Assembly: GCA_964195545.1 (NCBI GenBank)
Contig: CAXMQQ010000019.1
Span: forward strand, 37,112 to 101,111
DNA length: 64,000 nt
Reading direction: 5' to 3'
Source of the DNA: JAHEEL01 sp964195545
GTDB taxonomy: Bacteria; Actinomycetota; Acidimicrobiia; Spongiisociales; UBA5794
The position numbers and the translations under genes were made by a program. Below are positions 40,590 to 49,992 of this stretch, in pieces. A model generated the notes under the pieces. That model was given only the letters and a program-made list of their open reading frames with translations. It was not told the origin of the DNA and did no database searches. The first letter of the stretch is position 1. Every line of letters starts with the position of its first letter.

Positions 40590-40662
40590 GGGGACGTAGC
40601 TCAGTTGGGAGAGCACCTGGTTTGCAACCAGGGGGTCGTCGGTTCGAGTCCGATCGTCTCCA
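40590..40662 (+). tRNA. tRNA-Ala(UGC)
   Basis: 73 nt. Acceptor GGGGACG/CGTCTCC, discriminator A, D-arm AGCTCAGTTGGGAGAGC, anticodon loop TTTGCAA (UGC), T-arm GGTTCGAGTCC. Confidence 0.97.
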
Positions 40663-40686
40663 CGCTCGTCACCCTGGGAGGGTTCT

Positions 40687-41844
40687 GTGGAAACCGCAGT
40701 GATCATTGACGCCGTTCGAACCCCGATGGGGAAACGGAATGGACCTCTCGCTGAATGGCATCCGGCCGACCTCGCAGCCGAGACGCTGATCGCCCTCGCT
40801 GAGCGCAACAGCCTCGATCCCGTCCTCGTCGATGACGTGATCATGGGCTGTGTCTCTCAGGTTGGGGAGCAGACGTTCAACATAGGGCGGAATGCCGTGC
40901 TCGGCGCGGGATGGCCCGAGACAGTGCCTGGCGTCACGATCGACCGGCAGTGTGGATCCAGTCAACAAGCCGCCCACTTCGCGGCGCAAGGTGTGATGGC
41001 CGGTGTCTACGACGTGGTGGTGGCCGCCGGTGTCGAGTCGATGAGTCGAGTTCCGATGGGGATCTCATTCTCCCAGGGACCAGGGAAGCCCTTCGGTCCG
41101 AAGATGTCGACCCGCTACGACCACCGCCTCGTCCCCCAGGGGATCTCTGCCGAGATGATCGCTGAGCAATGGTCGCTATCCCGGGAGGATCTCGATCAGA
41201 TCGCCTATGACTCGCAGATGAGAGCCCACCGGGCCACCGAAGAAGGCCGATTCGAGTCGCAGATCATCCCCATCGAAGTCAAAGGACTCGACGATCCGGC
41301 GGTTCTGGACGGCGGGATCCGTCCATCGACGACCGTTGAGGTACTCGGCGGATTGAAACCAGTCTTCAAAGAAGACGGTGTTGTCACGGCAGGGAATTCG
41401 TCACAGATCACCGATGGTGCCGCAGCGGTCCTCATTATGAGTGAGACCAAAGCAAGGGCGCTTGGCCTGCGATCGCGGGCGACCTTCAAGGGCTTCTCCG
41501 TTGTCGGAACGGATCCCGTCACGATGCTCACCGGACCGATCCCCGCCACAGACAAGGTGCTGGCCAAGGCCGGGCTCTCGATCGACGACATAGGCCTTTT
41601 CGAGATCAACGAGGCCTTCGCATCCGTCGTTGGTGCCTGGCTCCACGACACCGGAGCCGATTGGGACCGGGTGAACGTCAACGGTGGTGCGATTGCCCTC
41701 GGTCACCCCCTCGGAGCATCAGGGGCACGCCTGATGACGACCCTTCTTCACGAGATGGAACGCTCAGGGACCCGGTACGGGCTTCAGGCGATGTGCGAAG
41801 GAGGGGGCACCGCCAACGGAACGATCCTCGAACTCGCCGGCTGA
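40687..41844 (+). CDS. Acetyl-CoA acetyltransferase (thiolase)
   Basis: 385 residues, GTG start. Catalytic Cys in DRQCGSSQQAAHF, catalytic His in NGGAIALGHPLGASGARL, and the second Cys in MCEGGGTANG. Thiolases join or split acyl-CoAs. The DRQCGSSQ form is typical of actinobacterial degradative thiolases of the FadA5/FadA type. No other beta-oxidation gene is adjacent. Confidence 0.92.
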   Translation: METAVIIDAVRTPMGKRNGPLAEWHPADLAAETLIALAERNSLDPVLVDDVIMGCVSQVGEQTFNIGRNAVLGAGWPETVPGVTIDRQCGSSQQAAHFAAQGVMAGVYDVVVAAGVESMSRVPMGISFSQGPGKPFGPKMSTRYDHRLVPQGISAEMIAEQWSLSREDLDQIAYDSQMRAHRATEEGRFESQIIPIEVKGLDDPAVLDGGIRPSTTVEVLGGLKPVFKEDGVVTAGNSSQITDGAAAVLIMSETKARALGLRSRATFKGFSVVGTDPVTMLTGPIPATDKVLAKAGLSIDDIGLFEINEAFASVVGAWLHDTGADWDRVNVNGGAIALGHPLGASGARLMTTLLHEMERSGTRYGLQAMCEGGGTANGTILELAG

Positions 41845-42061
41845 CCACAGGGGATTGCGCCCGCTATCGGCTTTCCATGTCCGGTACACATACGGAACGG
41901 CGCCGTCTTCTCCCCAGGCTGTGGACCAATCCGTGGATAACTACACGTGTGTAATTCTCGGTTCCAACGAAACGGCACTAGTCGCGAATTGCCCTTGTTG
42001 GCTCCGATGAGGAGTACCCGGTATCTTGTAGACGGTCAGCGACGAAGCACGCTTCTACCGA
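41845..42061. other. 217-nt intergenic region with two DnaA-box-like sites
   Basis: Contains TGTGGACCA (41921-41929) and CGTGGATAA (41932-41940), each one or two mismatches from a reverse DnaA box, followed by A/T-rich TACACGTGTGTAA. It lies between converging thiolase and crgA genes, 21 kb from oriC. No gene is seen. Confidence 0.3.
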
Positions 42062-42319
42062 CTACCGATAGTTCAGGGTCATAGCGAAGCCGACGCCGAT
42101 CATCGCCAGACCACCGAGCAGGTAGAGATTCGACGTCCCTCCCGGCAGGATCGCCATGTAGTTGATGAGGATCACGATGATCCCAACGGCCATGAGTCCA
42201 AACATCGTGGCGACGTACCAGGTTGGCGATGCGCCCTTGTCTTCTACCTGACTGGCGGCAGGATTCTTCGGTGGGGTTGGTCGCTTGTTGGCCTTCTTAC
42301 GGCCTTTCGAAACTGGCAT
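42062..42319 (-). CDS. crgA: Cell division protein CrgA
   Basis: 85 residues. The start PVSKGRKKANKR and two helices (TWYVATMFGLMAVGIIVILIN and LYLLGGLAMIGVGFAMTL) are typical of CrgA, which recruits the septal peptidoglycan synthases in actinobacteria. ATG 42319 is chosen to fit the family; the frame is open to 42370. It heads away from the sortase-PknB cluster. Confidence 0.92.
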   Translation of the reverse strand: MPVSKGRKKANKRPTPPKNPAASQVEDKGASPTWYVATMFGLMAVGIIVILINYMAILPGGTSNLYLLGGLAMIGVGFAMTLNYR

Positions 42320-42389
42320 GGGGAGAAGCGTAGCCACCCGCGGCTCGCATCCCAACGAGAGATCTGTCACCGTTGTGTGGTCTCATCGG

Positions 42390-42395
42390 TACGCT
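42390..42395 (+). promoter_or_regulatory. -10 box TACGCT for sortase operon
   Basis: TACGCT ends 8 nt before ATG 42404 in the divergent crgA-srtE region; no ribosome site is obvious, so a leaderless transcript is likely. Confidence 0.5.
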
Positions 42396-42403
42396 GAGTC
42401 ATC

Positions 42404-43213
42404 ATGGACGATCCGGCGACCACTTCCGTAGAGCGGCCGGCATCCCGATCGGCGGGGGTCTTGCACCGCGTCGTTCGCATCGTTGGATGGACGAGCATCG
42501 TTGCAGGACTTCTCATTCTCGGCTTCGTCGTCCAGCAACTGTTCGTCACGACGTGGTTCGCTCAGCAGCATCAGACCGCCCTGGCCGAAGAGGCGGAAGA
42601 GCACTTCGTCACGGCGGAGATCACCGAGGTCGAGTACGTACCGCCACTGTCAACCGGGACTTCGGGGGAGGGAACCGTTGATCCCGGGGGCACCGTCACG
42701 CCGGAGGGGGGTGGATCCGAGACCGACGAGGGAGCGCGGTTGATTCCGGAGGAGCGGACGCTTCTCGTCGAATCGGCGCCCGAGGCAGGGACCGCTTTCG
42801 CGGTCATCCGCATCCCTTCGATCGAGCGACTCGAGGATGGATGGGCGGTCGTCGAGGGAGTCGAACTCCGAAATCTCAAGAACGGTGCAGGTCACATGCC
42901 TCACACGCCGCTCCCGGGCATGCCGGGCAACTCCGTCATCTCGGGGCATCGGACCACGTACGGGGCGCCGTTTCACGAGATCGGCGATCTGGTACCGGGG
43001 GAGGTCATCGAAGTCGATACGGCCATAGGAACCCACACCTACGAGGTGCGCGAAATCATCATCGTTCACCCAACGGACCTGTGGGTCACCGAACCTCGAG
43101 ATGGGGCGTGGCTCACCCTCACAACGTGTCATCCGAAGTTCTCGGCGCGACAGCGACTGATCGTGTTCGCCGAACTCGTCGACGGTCCGAACTGGGAGGT
43201 GATCTACGCATGA
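42404..43213 (+). CDS. srtE: Class E sortase
   Basis: 269 residues. One N-terminal membrane helix (VGWTSIVAGLLILGFVVQQLF), a Gly/Glu-rich linker (~75-110), and the sortase barrel with catalytic His in ISGHRTTYGAPF, Cys in TLTTCHPKFS and Arg in ARQRL. Class E sortases attach LAxTG-type proteins to peptidoglycan. It occurs in the same gene neighbourhood in Streptomyces. The stop overlaps the next small gene by ATGA. Confidence 0.93.
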   Translation: MDDPATTSVERPASRSAGVLHRVVRIVGWTSIVAGLLILGFVVQQLFVTTWFAQQHQTALAEEAEEHFVTAEITEVEYVPPLSTGTSGEGTVDPGGTVTPEGGGSETDEGARLIPEERTLLVESAPEAGTAFAVIRIPSIERLEDGWAVVEGVELRNLKNGAGHMPHTPLPGMPGNSVISGHRTTYGAPFHEIGDLVPGEVIEVDTAIGTHTYEVREIIIVHPTDLWVTEPRDGAWLTLTTCHPKFSARQRLIVFAELVDGPNWEVIYA

Positions 43214-43359
43214 AGCAATGGTTCATTGGACTGCCCGGCCCCATGGCGCTCAAGACCGTGATCGCTGTGGTGTTGGCCCTTGTGGCGCTCGTGGCACTCT
43301 TCTTCGTCTATGACTGGATCGGCTCCAGCATGCTTGACAGCGGTGGCACGATCGGATGA
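43210..43359 (+). CDS. Small membrane protein between sortase and PabA
   Basis: 49 residues: a short cytoplasmic start (KQWFIGLPGPMALK), one membrane helix (TVIAVVLALVALVALFFVYDWI) and a tail SSMLDSGGTIG. Four-base ATGA overlaps with both neighbours strongly support translation. Function unknown; position suggests a sortase partner. Confidence 0.75.
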   Translation: MKQWFIGLPGPMALKTVIAVVLALVALVALFFVYDWIGSSMLDSGGTIG

Positions 43360-43931
43360 AGGTCCTCATCGTCGACAACTACGACTCGTTCACATACAAC
43401 CTCGTTCAGTACTTCGGCGAACTGGGTACCGAGCCAGTGGTGATCAGAAACGATGAACTCTCCCCGCTCGAAGCAGCGAAACTGAAGCCAGATCGGCTCG
43501 TAATCTCCCCCGGTCCCGGCACACCCGAAGACACCGGGTATTCCGTGGAGTACCTCCACACACTCGGGTCAGAGATACCGACCCTCGGCGTCTGCCTCGG
43601 GCATCAGGCGATCGTCGCTGCCTTCGGCGGAACGATCGGTCGCGCTCCTGAGCCGAGACACGGCAAAATATCCGTTATCGACCACGACGGAGTGGGCCTG
43701 TTCGACGGTCTTCCTCCCGGGTTCGAGGCCACTCGCTATCACTCGCTCGCCGCCACGTATGTTCCGGATATTCTGGAGATCACGGCGACGTCGGAGGACG
43801 GTGTCATCCAGGGTGTCCGGCATCGCGAGCTAGCGATCGAAGGCGTCCAATTCCATCCAGAGTCGATAATGACCGAGGTGGGCAAGGACCTCGTGGCGAA
43901 CTTCATTCGCCAAGACTTCCTTGCTCGGTAG
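43356..43931 (+). CDS. pabA: Anthranilate/aminodeoxychorismate synthase glutamine amidotransferase
   Basis: 191 residues, class I glutamine amidotransferase. VDNYDSFTYNLVQYFGELG at the start, oxyanion SPGPGTPED, nucleophile in GVCLGHQAI and catalytic His/Glu in GVQFHPESIMT. It supplies ammonia to a chorismate-using subunit not present here, so trpG versus pabA is undecided. Coupled to the small membrane gene by ATGA. Confidence 0.92.
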   Translation: MKVLIVDNYDSFTYNLVQYFGELGTEPVVIRNDELSPLEAAKLKPDRLVISPGPGTPEDTGYSVEYLHTLGSEIPTLGVCLGHQAIVAAFGGTIGRAPEPRHGKISVIDHDGVGLFDGLPPGFEATRYHSLAATYVPDILEITATSEDGVIQGVRHRELAIEGVQFHPESIMTEVGKDLVANFIRQDFLAR

Positions 43932-43940
43932 CTGGTCGTC

Positions 43941-43960
43941 GGTAGTCAGTACTTGGTACG
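43941..43960. repeat. GTAC-type intergenic repeat
   Basis: GGTAGTCAGTACTTGGTACG, the reverse of the GTACTGACTACC core, lies between pabA and the convergent mutY. Confidence 0.5.
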
Positions 43961-44005
43961 TCACTCACGGCATCGTCGTGGGCGGACCTCTTCGCCGGAT
44001 ACCGA

Positions 44006-44833
44006 TTACTCACTGATCCGGTATACGCCGGCCTCGTCGCGGCTTACCAACTGTTCCGACATGAGGTCTGCGAGGGCCATCTCCACTTGGGCTGTTGGGA
44101 AACCCGTCTGCTGGACGACACCGCTGAAGGTGGCGTCGCCTCTGACGAGGGACCGGACGATCGCACCGCGCAATTGTCGAGCAGACCCCTCGAAACGGCC
44201 TTGAGAGGAGGCCGAGGTGTAGGACGTTGGTCCGGAACACCAGTCCTTGACCGGACAGTCAGCGCAGTGGGGCATCTTCGAGACACACATCGTCGCCCCA
44301 AGATCCATCATGGCCTGGTTCCAATCTGCGGCGGGATCACCGAGAGCGACGACTGCAGCTGTATTGAGAGAGGCGCCGTTGAGCGACTCGCCGTGCCAGC
44401 GACTCAAGACACGTCGGAGGTTCGTGTCGACGGCCGGCACACTCGCGCCGAAGGCGAAAGATGCAACAGCCGCCGCTGTGTAGGGGCCGACGCCAGGGAG
44501 ATCGACGAGCGTGGCCGGTGTCGTGGGCCATCCATTCGCCGCGATCCTTCTGGCTGCTTCGCGAAGACGAAGACCTCGGGAGTTGTATCCGAGACCCGTC
44601 CATAGAAGCAGAACGTCCTGGAGACTCGCGTCCGCCAACGACTTGACGGTCGGGAGTTCGGCCACGAACCGGTTGTAGGAGGGGATCACTCGTGAGGCCT
44701 GGGTCTGCTGAAGCATCGTCTCTGACACAAGGATCCGATACGGATCGGTCTCTCCCCGCCAGGGGAACGACCGTTGCTCCGTGCGATACCAGGCAAAGAG
44801 CGCCGCGTTCCGTTCCTCCTCGACGAGCGTCAT
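44006..44833 (-). CDS. mutY: A/G-specific adenine glycosylase
   Basis: 275 residues. PWRGETDPYRILVSETMLQQTQ is the MutY signature; HhH LVDLPGVGPYTAAAV, catalytic Asp in VPAVDTNLRRVL, and a 4Fe-4S set C-x6-C-x2-C-x5-C (CVSKMPHCADCPVKDWC). It removes adenine opposite 8-oxoguanine. E. coli MutY is about 350 residues with a C-terminal NUDIX-like part; here that part is replaced by a short winged-helix-like tail. The start abuts the pknB stop (TGATG). Confidence 0.9.
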   Translation of the reverse strand: MTLVEEERNAALFAWYRTEQRSFPWRGETDPYRILVSETMLQQTQASRVIPSYNRFVAELPTVKSLADASLQDVLLLWTGLGYNSRGLRLREAARRIAANGWPTTPATLVDLPGVGPYTAAAVASFAFGASVPAVDTNLRRVLSRWHGESLNGASLNTAAVVALGDPAADWNQAMMDLGATMCVSKMPHCADCPVKDWCSGPTSYTSASSQGRFEGSARQLRGAIVRSLVRGDATFSGVVQQTGFPTAQVEMALADLMSEQLVSRDEAGVYRISE

Positions 44834-47139
44834 CAGGGCGCTGCAGTGGTCGGCGTCGGTGGTGGGCCGGTGGACACGACGATGTCCACCGTCGAACCCT
44901 TGTCCACGGTGATGTTCTCGCCAGGAGTCTGAGATACCACGATCCCGACGGGGACGGTGGCGCTCGCCACTTCGGTCTTGGTAGCGACGAGGCCGACACT
45001 GGCGATGGCAGCGGTTGCCTCCGCTTCAGACTTCCCGACGACTCCCGGCACTATGACCTGTTCGATTTCGCCGATGAAGACCGCCACTTGGCTACCGTCA
45101 TTCACGGTCGTCCCCGGTGGTGGGTCCTGGTCTGCGACCAGGCCGATGTTGGGATCGCCGGGTTGAAGAGCGACGGGTCCCGCGACCAACACATCCACAC
45201 CGTCCGCTGCACCGGCACTCGCTGCCTCAGTCTCGGTCATACCGGTGAAATCGCGCACGGCCACCTGCTTCAGAATACCAATCGTGATTCGCACCTCTGT
45301 ACCGGAGTCAACCGTCTCGCCCGCGCCCGGATCCTGGGTGGCAACGCGACCTTCGAGTCCACTCGCCGCGGTTACTTCGGACGTCCCGTTCTCGACGAGC
45401 ACGAGATTCGCACCTTCTGCTGCTGCGTTCGCCTCGCCGACTGTCTTGCCTTCGAGATTCGGAACCGTCGTCGGTTCGGGACCCTCAGATACCCACACGG
45501 TGATCGTGGTATCTCGGCCGACGACCCGCCCGGCCTCCGGGTCGGTCCTCGTCGTGAAACCGGCAGCGATGTCCTGGGAGAACTCCTGGTCGGTTACGAC
45601 GTTCGAGAACCCCTCTTGCGCTAGTTCGAGTTGGGCGGCCTCTGCAGACATGCCGGCGGTGTCCGGAACTTCGAGAGAGAACGGGCCTTTGGAGACGACG
45701 AGATCGACGAGCGAATCGGCAGATGCAGGGGTGCCTCCCGACGGACTCTGGGAGATGACGGTCTGTTCCGGTACGTCCTCGGAGAGAGAGTACTCGACGA
45801 GTCCGACCTGGAAGCCTTGCGCCTTGATGAGCGCCCTGGCCACTTCTTCAGTATCGCCTATCACCTGAGGGACGGTGAATTGCTCGGTACCGGCGGACAC
45901 GATCAGAGTCACGAATGACTCCTTTTCCACTTCGGTACCTGCGAGCGGGTCGGTGTCGATGACGATGCCCTGGGGAACTGTGTCGCTGTTCTCGAGACGG
46001 CTCAGCACTTTGAGGTCGAGATCCTGCAGCGTTCGGGACGCTGCCTCCGCTTCCACGAGTTTCAGATCCGGAACAGTCACCAGATCTGACGCGCCGCCCG
46101 CACCTGTGAAGAGGCGGAAGAGGATGAACACACCGACGGCCAGCAGCGCCAATAGGGCGATGACCGCGGCAACGTATGTGCCCTGACCGGTCGTGCTGTC
46201 TTCGGTTTGGTATGCAACGGCCCGAGCTGTCTCATCTGGCGGAACGGTTGCCGGTGGGGGCACGAGGGCTGTGGCCGCTGCCGCCGCCGCTGCACCGACG
46301 ACGAGGGGCTGTCGCCCGGAGAGGAAGAGGAGGAGGTCGGAGCGCATGTCCGCAGCCGAGGCGTACCGATCATCGGGAATCTTGGCCATCGACGCTTCTA
46401 CGACGGCAGAGAGTTCCGGGGGGACGTCGGTGTTGAGTTGATAGGCAGTCGGGGCGTACTCCGAGACGTGCTGGTAGGCCACCGCCACGGGGCTCTCTCC
46501 CGTGAAAGGAGGTCGTGCGGTGAGCATCTCGTACAGCACGACACCGAGTGAGTAGACATCCGAACGGCCGTCGGCCGGCATTCCTTGAGCCTGTTCGGGG
46601 GAGAAGTAGGTCGCGGTACCGATGACGGCGCCGGTTCTCGTCAACTCCTCGGAGTCGTCGAGTGCTCGGGCGATTCCGAAATCGGTCACCTTCACTGCAC
46701 CGTCGGCCGTGATCATGATGTTGCCGGGCTTGATGTCCCGGTGGACCACACCTGCCTGGTGCGCGACGGTCAGAGCTGCGGCGGTCTCAGCAGCTATCTC
46801 GGCGGCTCTCCTGGGGAACAGCGCACCTTCCGACTTGAGGATGTCGCGCAGTGTCCGACCCTCGATCAACTCCATGACCATGTAGTAGGTCGAACCCTCT
46901 TGGCCCCAGTCGTAGATCGCCACGATGTTCGGATGGCTCAGGTTGGCCGCGGCCTGAGCCTCACGCTTGAAGCGCGTGACGAAGGCTTGATCGGAAGCGA
47001 AATTGGCATGCAGAACTTTCACCGCTACTCGTCGGTTGAGCAGGGTGTCGTCAGCCTCGAATACGTCGGCCATCCCGCCTCGTGCGAGGTGCGAGAGGAT
47101 TCGGTATCGGTCGGAGAGAACGCGATCTTGCATGGGCAT
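44833..47139 (-). CDS. pknB: Serine/threonine kinase PknB with six PASTA domains
   Basis: 768 residues. Kinase domain (~1-275) with lysine in VAVKVLHANF, HRDIKPGNIMI, DFG and the activation loop TRTGAVIGTATYFSPEQAQG. A membrane helix (~325-347, AVIALLALLAVGVFILFRLF) leads to six PASTA repeats (~355-755); mycobacterial PknB has four. It senses peptidoglycan fragments and phosphorylates growth regulators such as CwlM, FhaA and MviN. ATG 47133 is an alternative start. The last residues are Pro/Thr-rich. Confidence 0.95.
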   Translation of the reverse strand: MPMQDRVLSDRYRILSHLARGGMADVFEADDTLLNRRVAVKVLHANFASDQAFVTRFKREAQAAANLSHPNIVAIYDWGQEGSTYYMVMELIEGRTLRDILKSEGALFPRRAAEIAAETAAALTVAHQAGVVHRDIKPGNIMITADGAVKVTDFGIARALDDSEELTRTGAVIGTATYFSPEQAQGMPADGRSDVYSLGVVLYEMLTARPPFTGESPVAVAYQHVSEYAPTAYQLNTDVPPELSAVVEASMAKIPDDRYASAADMRSDLLLFLSGRQPLVVGAAAAAAATALVPPPATVPPDETARAVAYQTEDSTTGQGTYVAAVIALLALLAVGVFILFRLFTGAGGASDLVTVPDLKLVEAEAASRTLQDLDLKVLSRLENSDTVPQGIVIDTDPLAGTEVEKESFVTLIVSAGTEQFTVPQVIGDTEEVARALIKAQGFQVGLVEYSLSEDVPEQTVISQSPSGGTPASADSLVDLVVSKGPFSLEVPDTAGMSAEAAQLELAQEGFSNVVTDQEFSQDIAAGFTTRTDPEAGRVVGRDTTITVWVSEGPEPTTVPNLEGKTVGEANAAAEGANLVLVENGTSEVTAASGLEGRVATQDPGAGETVDSGTEVRITIGILKQVAVRDFTGMTETEAASAGAADGVDVLVAGPVALQPGDPNIGLVADQDPPPGTTVNDGSQVAVFIGEIEQVIVPGVVGKSEAEATAAIASVGLVATKTEVASATVPVGIVVSQTPGENITVDKGSTVDIVVSTGPPPTPTTAAP

Positions 47140-47221
47140 GAACGATGGTACCGACGAGCAGGGCTATGAGTGGGTTACGAGGGACGATCCATGAGCTGTG
47201 AGGAAGTCCTGCCACCGAATA

Positions 47222-47236
47222 CGGACTACGGAGTAC
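47222..47236. repeat. GTAC-type repeat abutting the pbpA stop
   Basis: CGGACTACGGAGTAC ends one base before the pbpA stop codon (47237-47239). A near-identical word occurs at 56811-56826. Confidence 0.5.
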
Positions 47237-48700
47237 TCACTTCAGGTAGTTTTCGAACAGCCTCGCCGCTATCGGGGCTGCTACCGATCCGCCGGATGCC
47301 GTCTCACCTGCTGGACCACCGTCCTCGAGGACGATGGCGAGAGCGATTTGGCGTTCCCCCGGTTCCGGATCAACGGGGGCGAACCCGATGAACCAGACAT
47401 GTGGGGACGCCCCAGTCACCTCGGCGGTTCCGGTCTTGCCCGCAACGCGCACGCCGGGAACAGCGGCGTTGTGGCCCGTTCCCGACAGGACGACCTGTTC
47501 CATCAGGTCCGACAGGATGGCGGCCGTTGCCGGACTGATCGCCCGTCTCCAAAGGGTCGGCTCGGTCTCCGATTCGATCTTCCCATCGTGAGTGAACACG
47601 TCGCCGACGACGTACGGGATCATGATGTTCCCCTCGTTGGCAACGGCTGCGGCCACCAGAGCCATCTGCATAGGGGTGGCACGCACGTCGCGTTGGCCGA
47701 GTGCGTTCTGGGCGGTCGCCGCGGGATCATCGAAGAAATCGGCGGCTTCGGGCATCGTGGAGGCAAGGACGGGAAGGGCGTATGGGATCTCCTGGTTGAA
47801 ACCGAAGGCTTCGGCGGTCTCGGTGAGAGCCTCGGCGCCGACCTGTATGCCGAGGGCCGCGAACGTCGTGTTGCAGGACCGGACGAACGCCTCGGCAAGC
47901 GTCACCGACTGTCCATCGCCGCACAAGCCGTCGTCGTAGTTGTGGATCGTCGACGATGTACCGGGGAGTTCGAGTGCCTCGGGGTCAGCGAACTCGGCAG
48001 CCGGTCCGGCGATGCCGGTCTCGAGCGCAGCGGCCGTTGTGATGACCTTGAACGTTGATCCTGGTGGATATGTGGTGGCGATCGTCCGGTGCAGGAGAGG
48101 GCTGTCCGGGTCTTCCTCCAGGGCCACTCCCGCAGGGCCGGCATCTGATCCGACAAGAGAGTTCGGATCGAACCCCGGGGTGGAGACACTCGCGAGAACG
48201 GCGCCGGTCGTTGGGTCGAGAGCGATGATCGACCCCCGTGAGTCTTCGAGGGCCAGAACGGCAGCCTGCTGAAGGTCATCGTCGAAGGTGAGACGAAGAC
48301 CTCGGGGCCTGGGATCGCCGCCGAGAACGGCGTTCAAGACACCGGAGATCGTCGAGTCCCGGTGGGAGACGAGGTCCCTCTCGCGTGTCCGTTCGAGGCC
48401 GCGGGATCCGAACAGGACGGAGACGTATCCGACGGTGTGGGCGTAGCGGTCGATGGTCGGGTACACACGGGTGAAGTTCTGTGGATCTTCGGGATTCTGA
48501 TCGGAACGGCCTGCGACGACGGCATCGTCGGTGATGATCGCTCCCCGTTCCCTTCCGACTCGCCACGCCGACAGGCGAGGGTTACGCGGATCGTCGCGAT
48601 ATCCGGGACCGGCAACGGCCTGTATCCACGTTGTCGCGAGGATGAGAGCGACGAATCCGGCGAGAAGGGCCCACACAATTCGGCGAACAGGGGTGTTCAT
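47237..48700 (-). CDS. pbpA: Penicillin-binding transpeptidase PbpA
   Basis: 487 residues. One N-terminal membrane helix (WALLAGFVALILATTWIQAV), a dimerisation domain, and a transpeptidase domain with SxxK in PPGSTFKVIT, SxN in SCNTTFAALG and KTGT in VAGKTGTAEV. It cross-links peptidoglycan with the RodA protein whose gene overlaps it by four bases. The operon order pknB-pbpA-rodA-pstP-fhaB-fhaA is that of Mycobacterium. Confidence 0.94.
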   Translation of the reverse strand: MNTPVRRIVWALLAGFVALILATTWIQAVAGPGYRDDPRNPRLSAWRVGRERGAIITDDAVVAGRSDQNPEDPQNFTRVYPTIDRYAHTVGYVSVLFGSRGLERTRERDLVSHRDSTISGVLNAVLGGDPRPRGLRLTFDDDLQQAAVLALEDSRGSIIALDPTTGAVLASVSTPGFDPNSLVGSDAGPAGVALEEDPDSPLLHRTIATTYPPGSTFKVITTAAALETGIAGPAAEFADPEALELPGTSSTIHNYDDGLCGDGQSVTLAEAFVRSCNTTFAALGIQVGAEALTETAEAFGFNQEIPYALPVLASTMPEAADFFDDPAATAQNALGQRDVRATPMQMALVAAAVANEGNIMIPYVVGDVFTHDGKIESETEPTLWRRAISPATAAILSDLMEQVVLSGTGHNAAVPGVRVAGKTGTAEVTGASPHVWFIGFAPVDPEPGERQIALAIVLEDGGPAGETASGGSVAAPIAARLFENYLK

Positions 48701-49992
48701 GTGCGCTCCTCATGAGAGATCCGGCCCAGAAGAGCCGCGATTGACGCCGAGGCGAGGAGGGAAGAGCCTCCGTATGACATGAATGGGAGGGTGATTCCGG
48801 TCAGGGGGAAGAGGCGAACGATTCCGGCGATGATCAGGAAGGACTGGAGACCGATGAGGATTGTGAGGCCTGCGGCGAGGTACTTCCTGAACCGGTCTCG
48901 TGATCTCAATGCGATGCCGAATCCAACGGCCACCAGGAACGCGTATCCGGTGATGACGGCGATTGATCCGGCGAGTCCGAGCTCCTCTGCGACTGCCGCG
49001 AACATGAAGTCGGTGGCTGCGGCCGGGATCAGATCGGGTCTGCCAAGGCCAAGACCGGATCCGGTCAGGCTCCCGCTTCCCATGGCGAACAGCCCCTGGG
49101 CCGTTTGGTATCCGGCTCCGGTGTAGTCGGCAAATGGGTCGATCCACGCCGATATACGGATCCGAACGTGAGAGAACATGGAGTACGCGGCGACTCCCGC
49201 AGCCGTGGTGAGAACGAGTCCCGTTCCGAGGTAGAAGGCCCGCCCGGTAGCGGCGTAGAGCATCCCGATGAACAGTCCGAAGAGCAGCAACGATGCGCCG
49301 AGGTCTCGTTGGTATACGAGAACCGCGAACGCAATTGCTGCGGCGACGATGACCGGGCCGAGGTGGCGGGGTTCGGGGATTCTGAATAGACCAACCTTGC
49401 GCGAGACCGTTGACATTGCCTCGGAGCGATCTGCGAGGTACGAGGCGAGGAAGACGGTGAGGAGCACCTTCGCTATCTCACCGGGTTGAAAGGACAGTGC
49501 GCGGGCGCCGAACGGAAGGTCGATCCGTACCCAGAGGCGAGAGCCGTTGATCGTCGCCCCATGGATGGGCCAGGCATCCGGCAGGAGGGGCAGGAGGAGT
49601 AGCACCATCGCTGACGCGAGGAACAGATATCGGTAGCGGCGAAGCACGGCGACTCCGGATGACCGCAGCAGCCAAACGACCGACCCGCCGGCAACGCCTG
49701 CCAGCACGAGCCACCAGCGCTGCAGTGAGGCCAGTTCGGGATCGAGTCGGAAGACTTCGATGGAGCCGATGGCAGCGAGGAAGGTAGCGATCGGAAGGAT
49801 GAGCGGGTTGGCGTTCGGCGCCCAGAGGCGGAACGAGACGTGGAGGGCACCGAACGCGATTGCGAACGATATGAAGGTCAGGGCGACGTTGGCGTCCAAC
49901 CATCCGCCACCGGCGAACTCGACCATCGCCACCCCGACCGAAGCCAGCACCGTCCCGGCGAGGATGAACACCGCTTCGGTGTTTCGGGTCAT
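48697..49992 (-). CDS. rodA: SEDS peptidoglycan glycosyltransferase RodA/FtsW
   Basis: 431 residues with about ten to twelve helices. SEDS motifs: FQPGEIAKVLLTVFLASYLA, VYQRDLGASLLLFGLFIGML, and the final PLTGITLPFMSYGGSSLLAS. It polymerises glycan chains from lipid II and works with PbpA. Overlaps with pbpA and pstP by four bases each. Confidence 0.94.
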   Translation of the reverse strand: MTRNTEAVFILAGTVLASVGVAMVEFAGGGWLDANVALTFISFAIAFGALHVSFRLWAPNANPLILPIATFLAAIGSIEVFRLDPELASLQRWWLVLAGVAGGSVVWLLRSSGVAVLRRYRYLFLASAMVLLLLPLLPDAWPIHGATINGSRLWVRIDLPFGARALSFQPGEIAKVLLTVFLASYLADRSEAMSTVSRKVGLFRIPEPRHLGPVIVAAAIAFAVLVYQRDLGASLLLFGLFIGMLYAATGRAFYLGTGLVLTTAAGVAAYSMFSHVRIRISAWIDPFADYTGAGYQTAQGLFAMGSGSLTGSGLGLGRPDLIPAAATDFMFAAVAEELGLAGSIAVITGYAFLVAVGFGIALRSRDRFRKYLAAGLTILIGLQSFLIIAGIVRLFPLTGITLPFMSYGGSSLLASASIAALLGRISHEERT

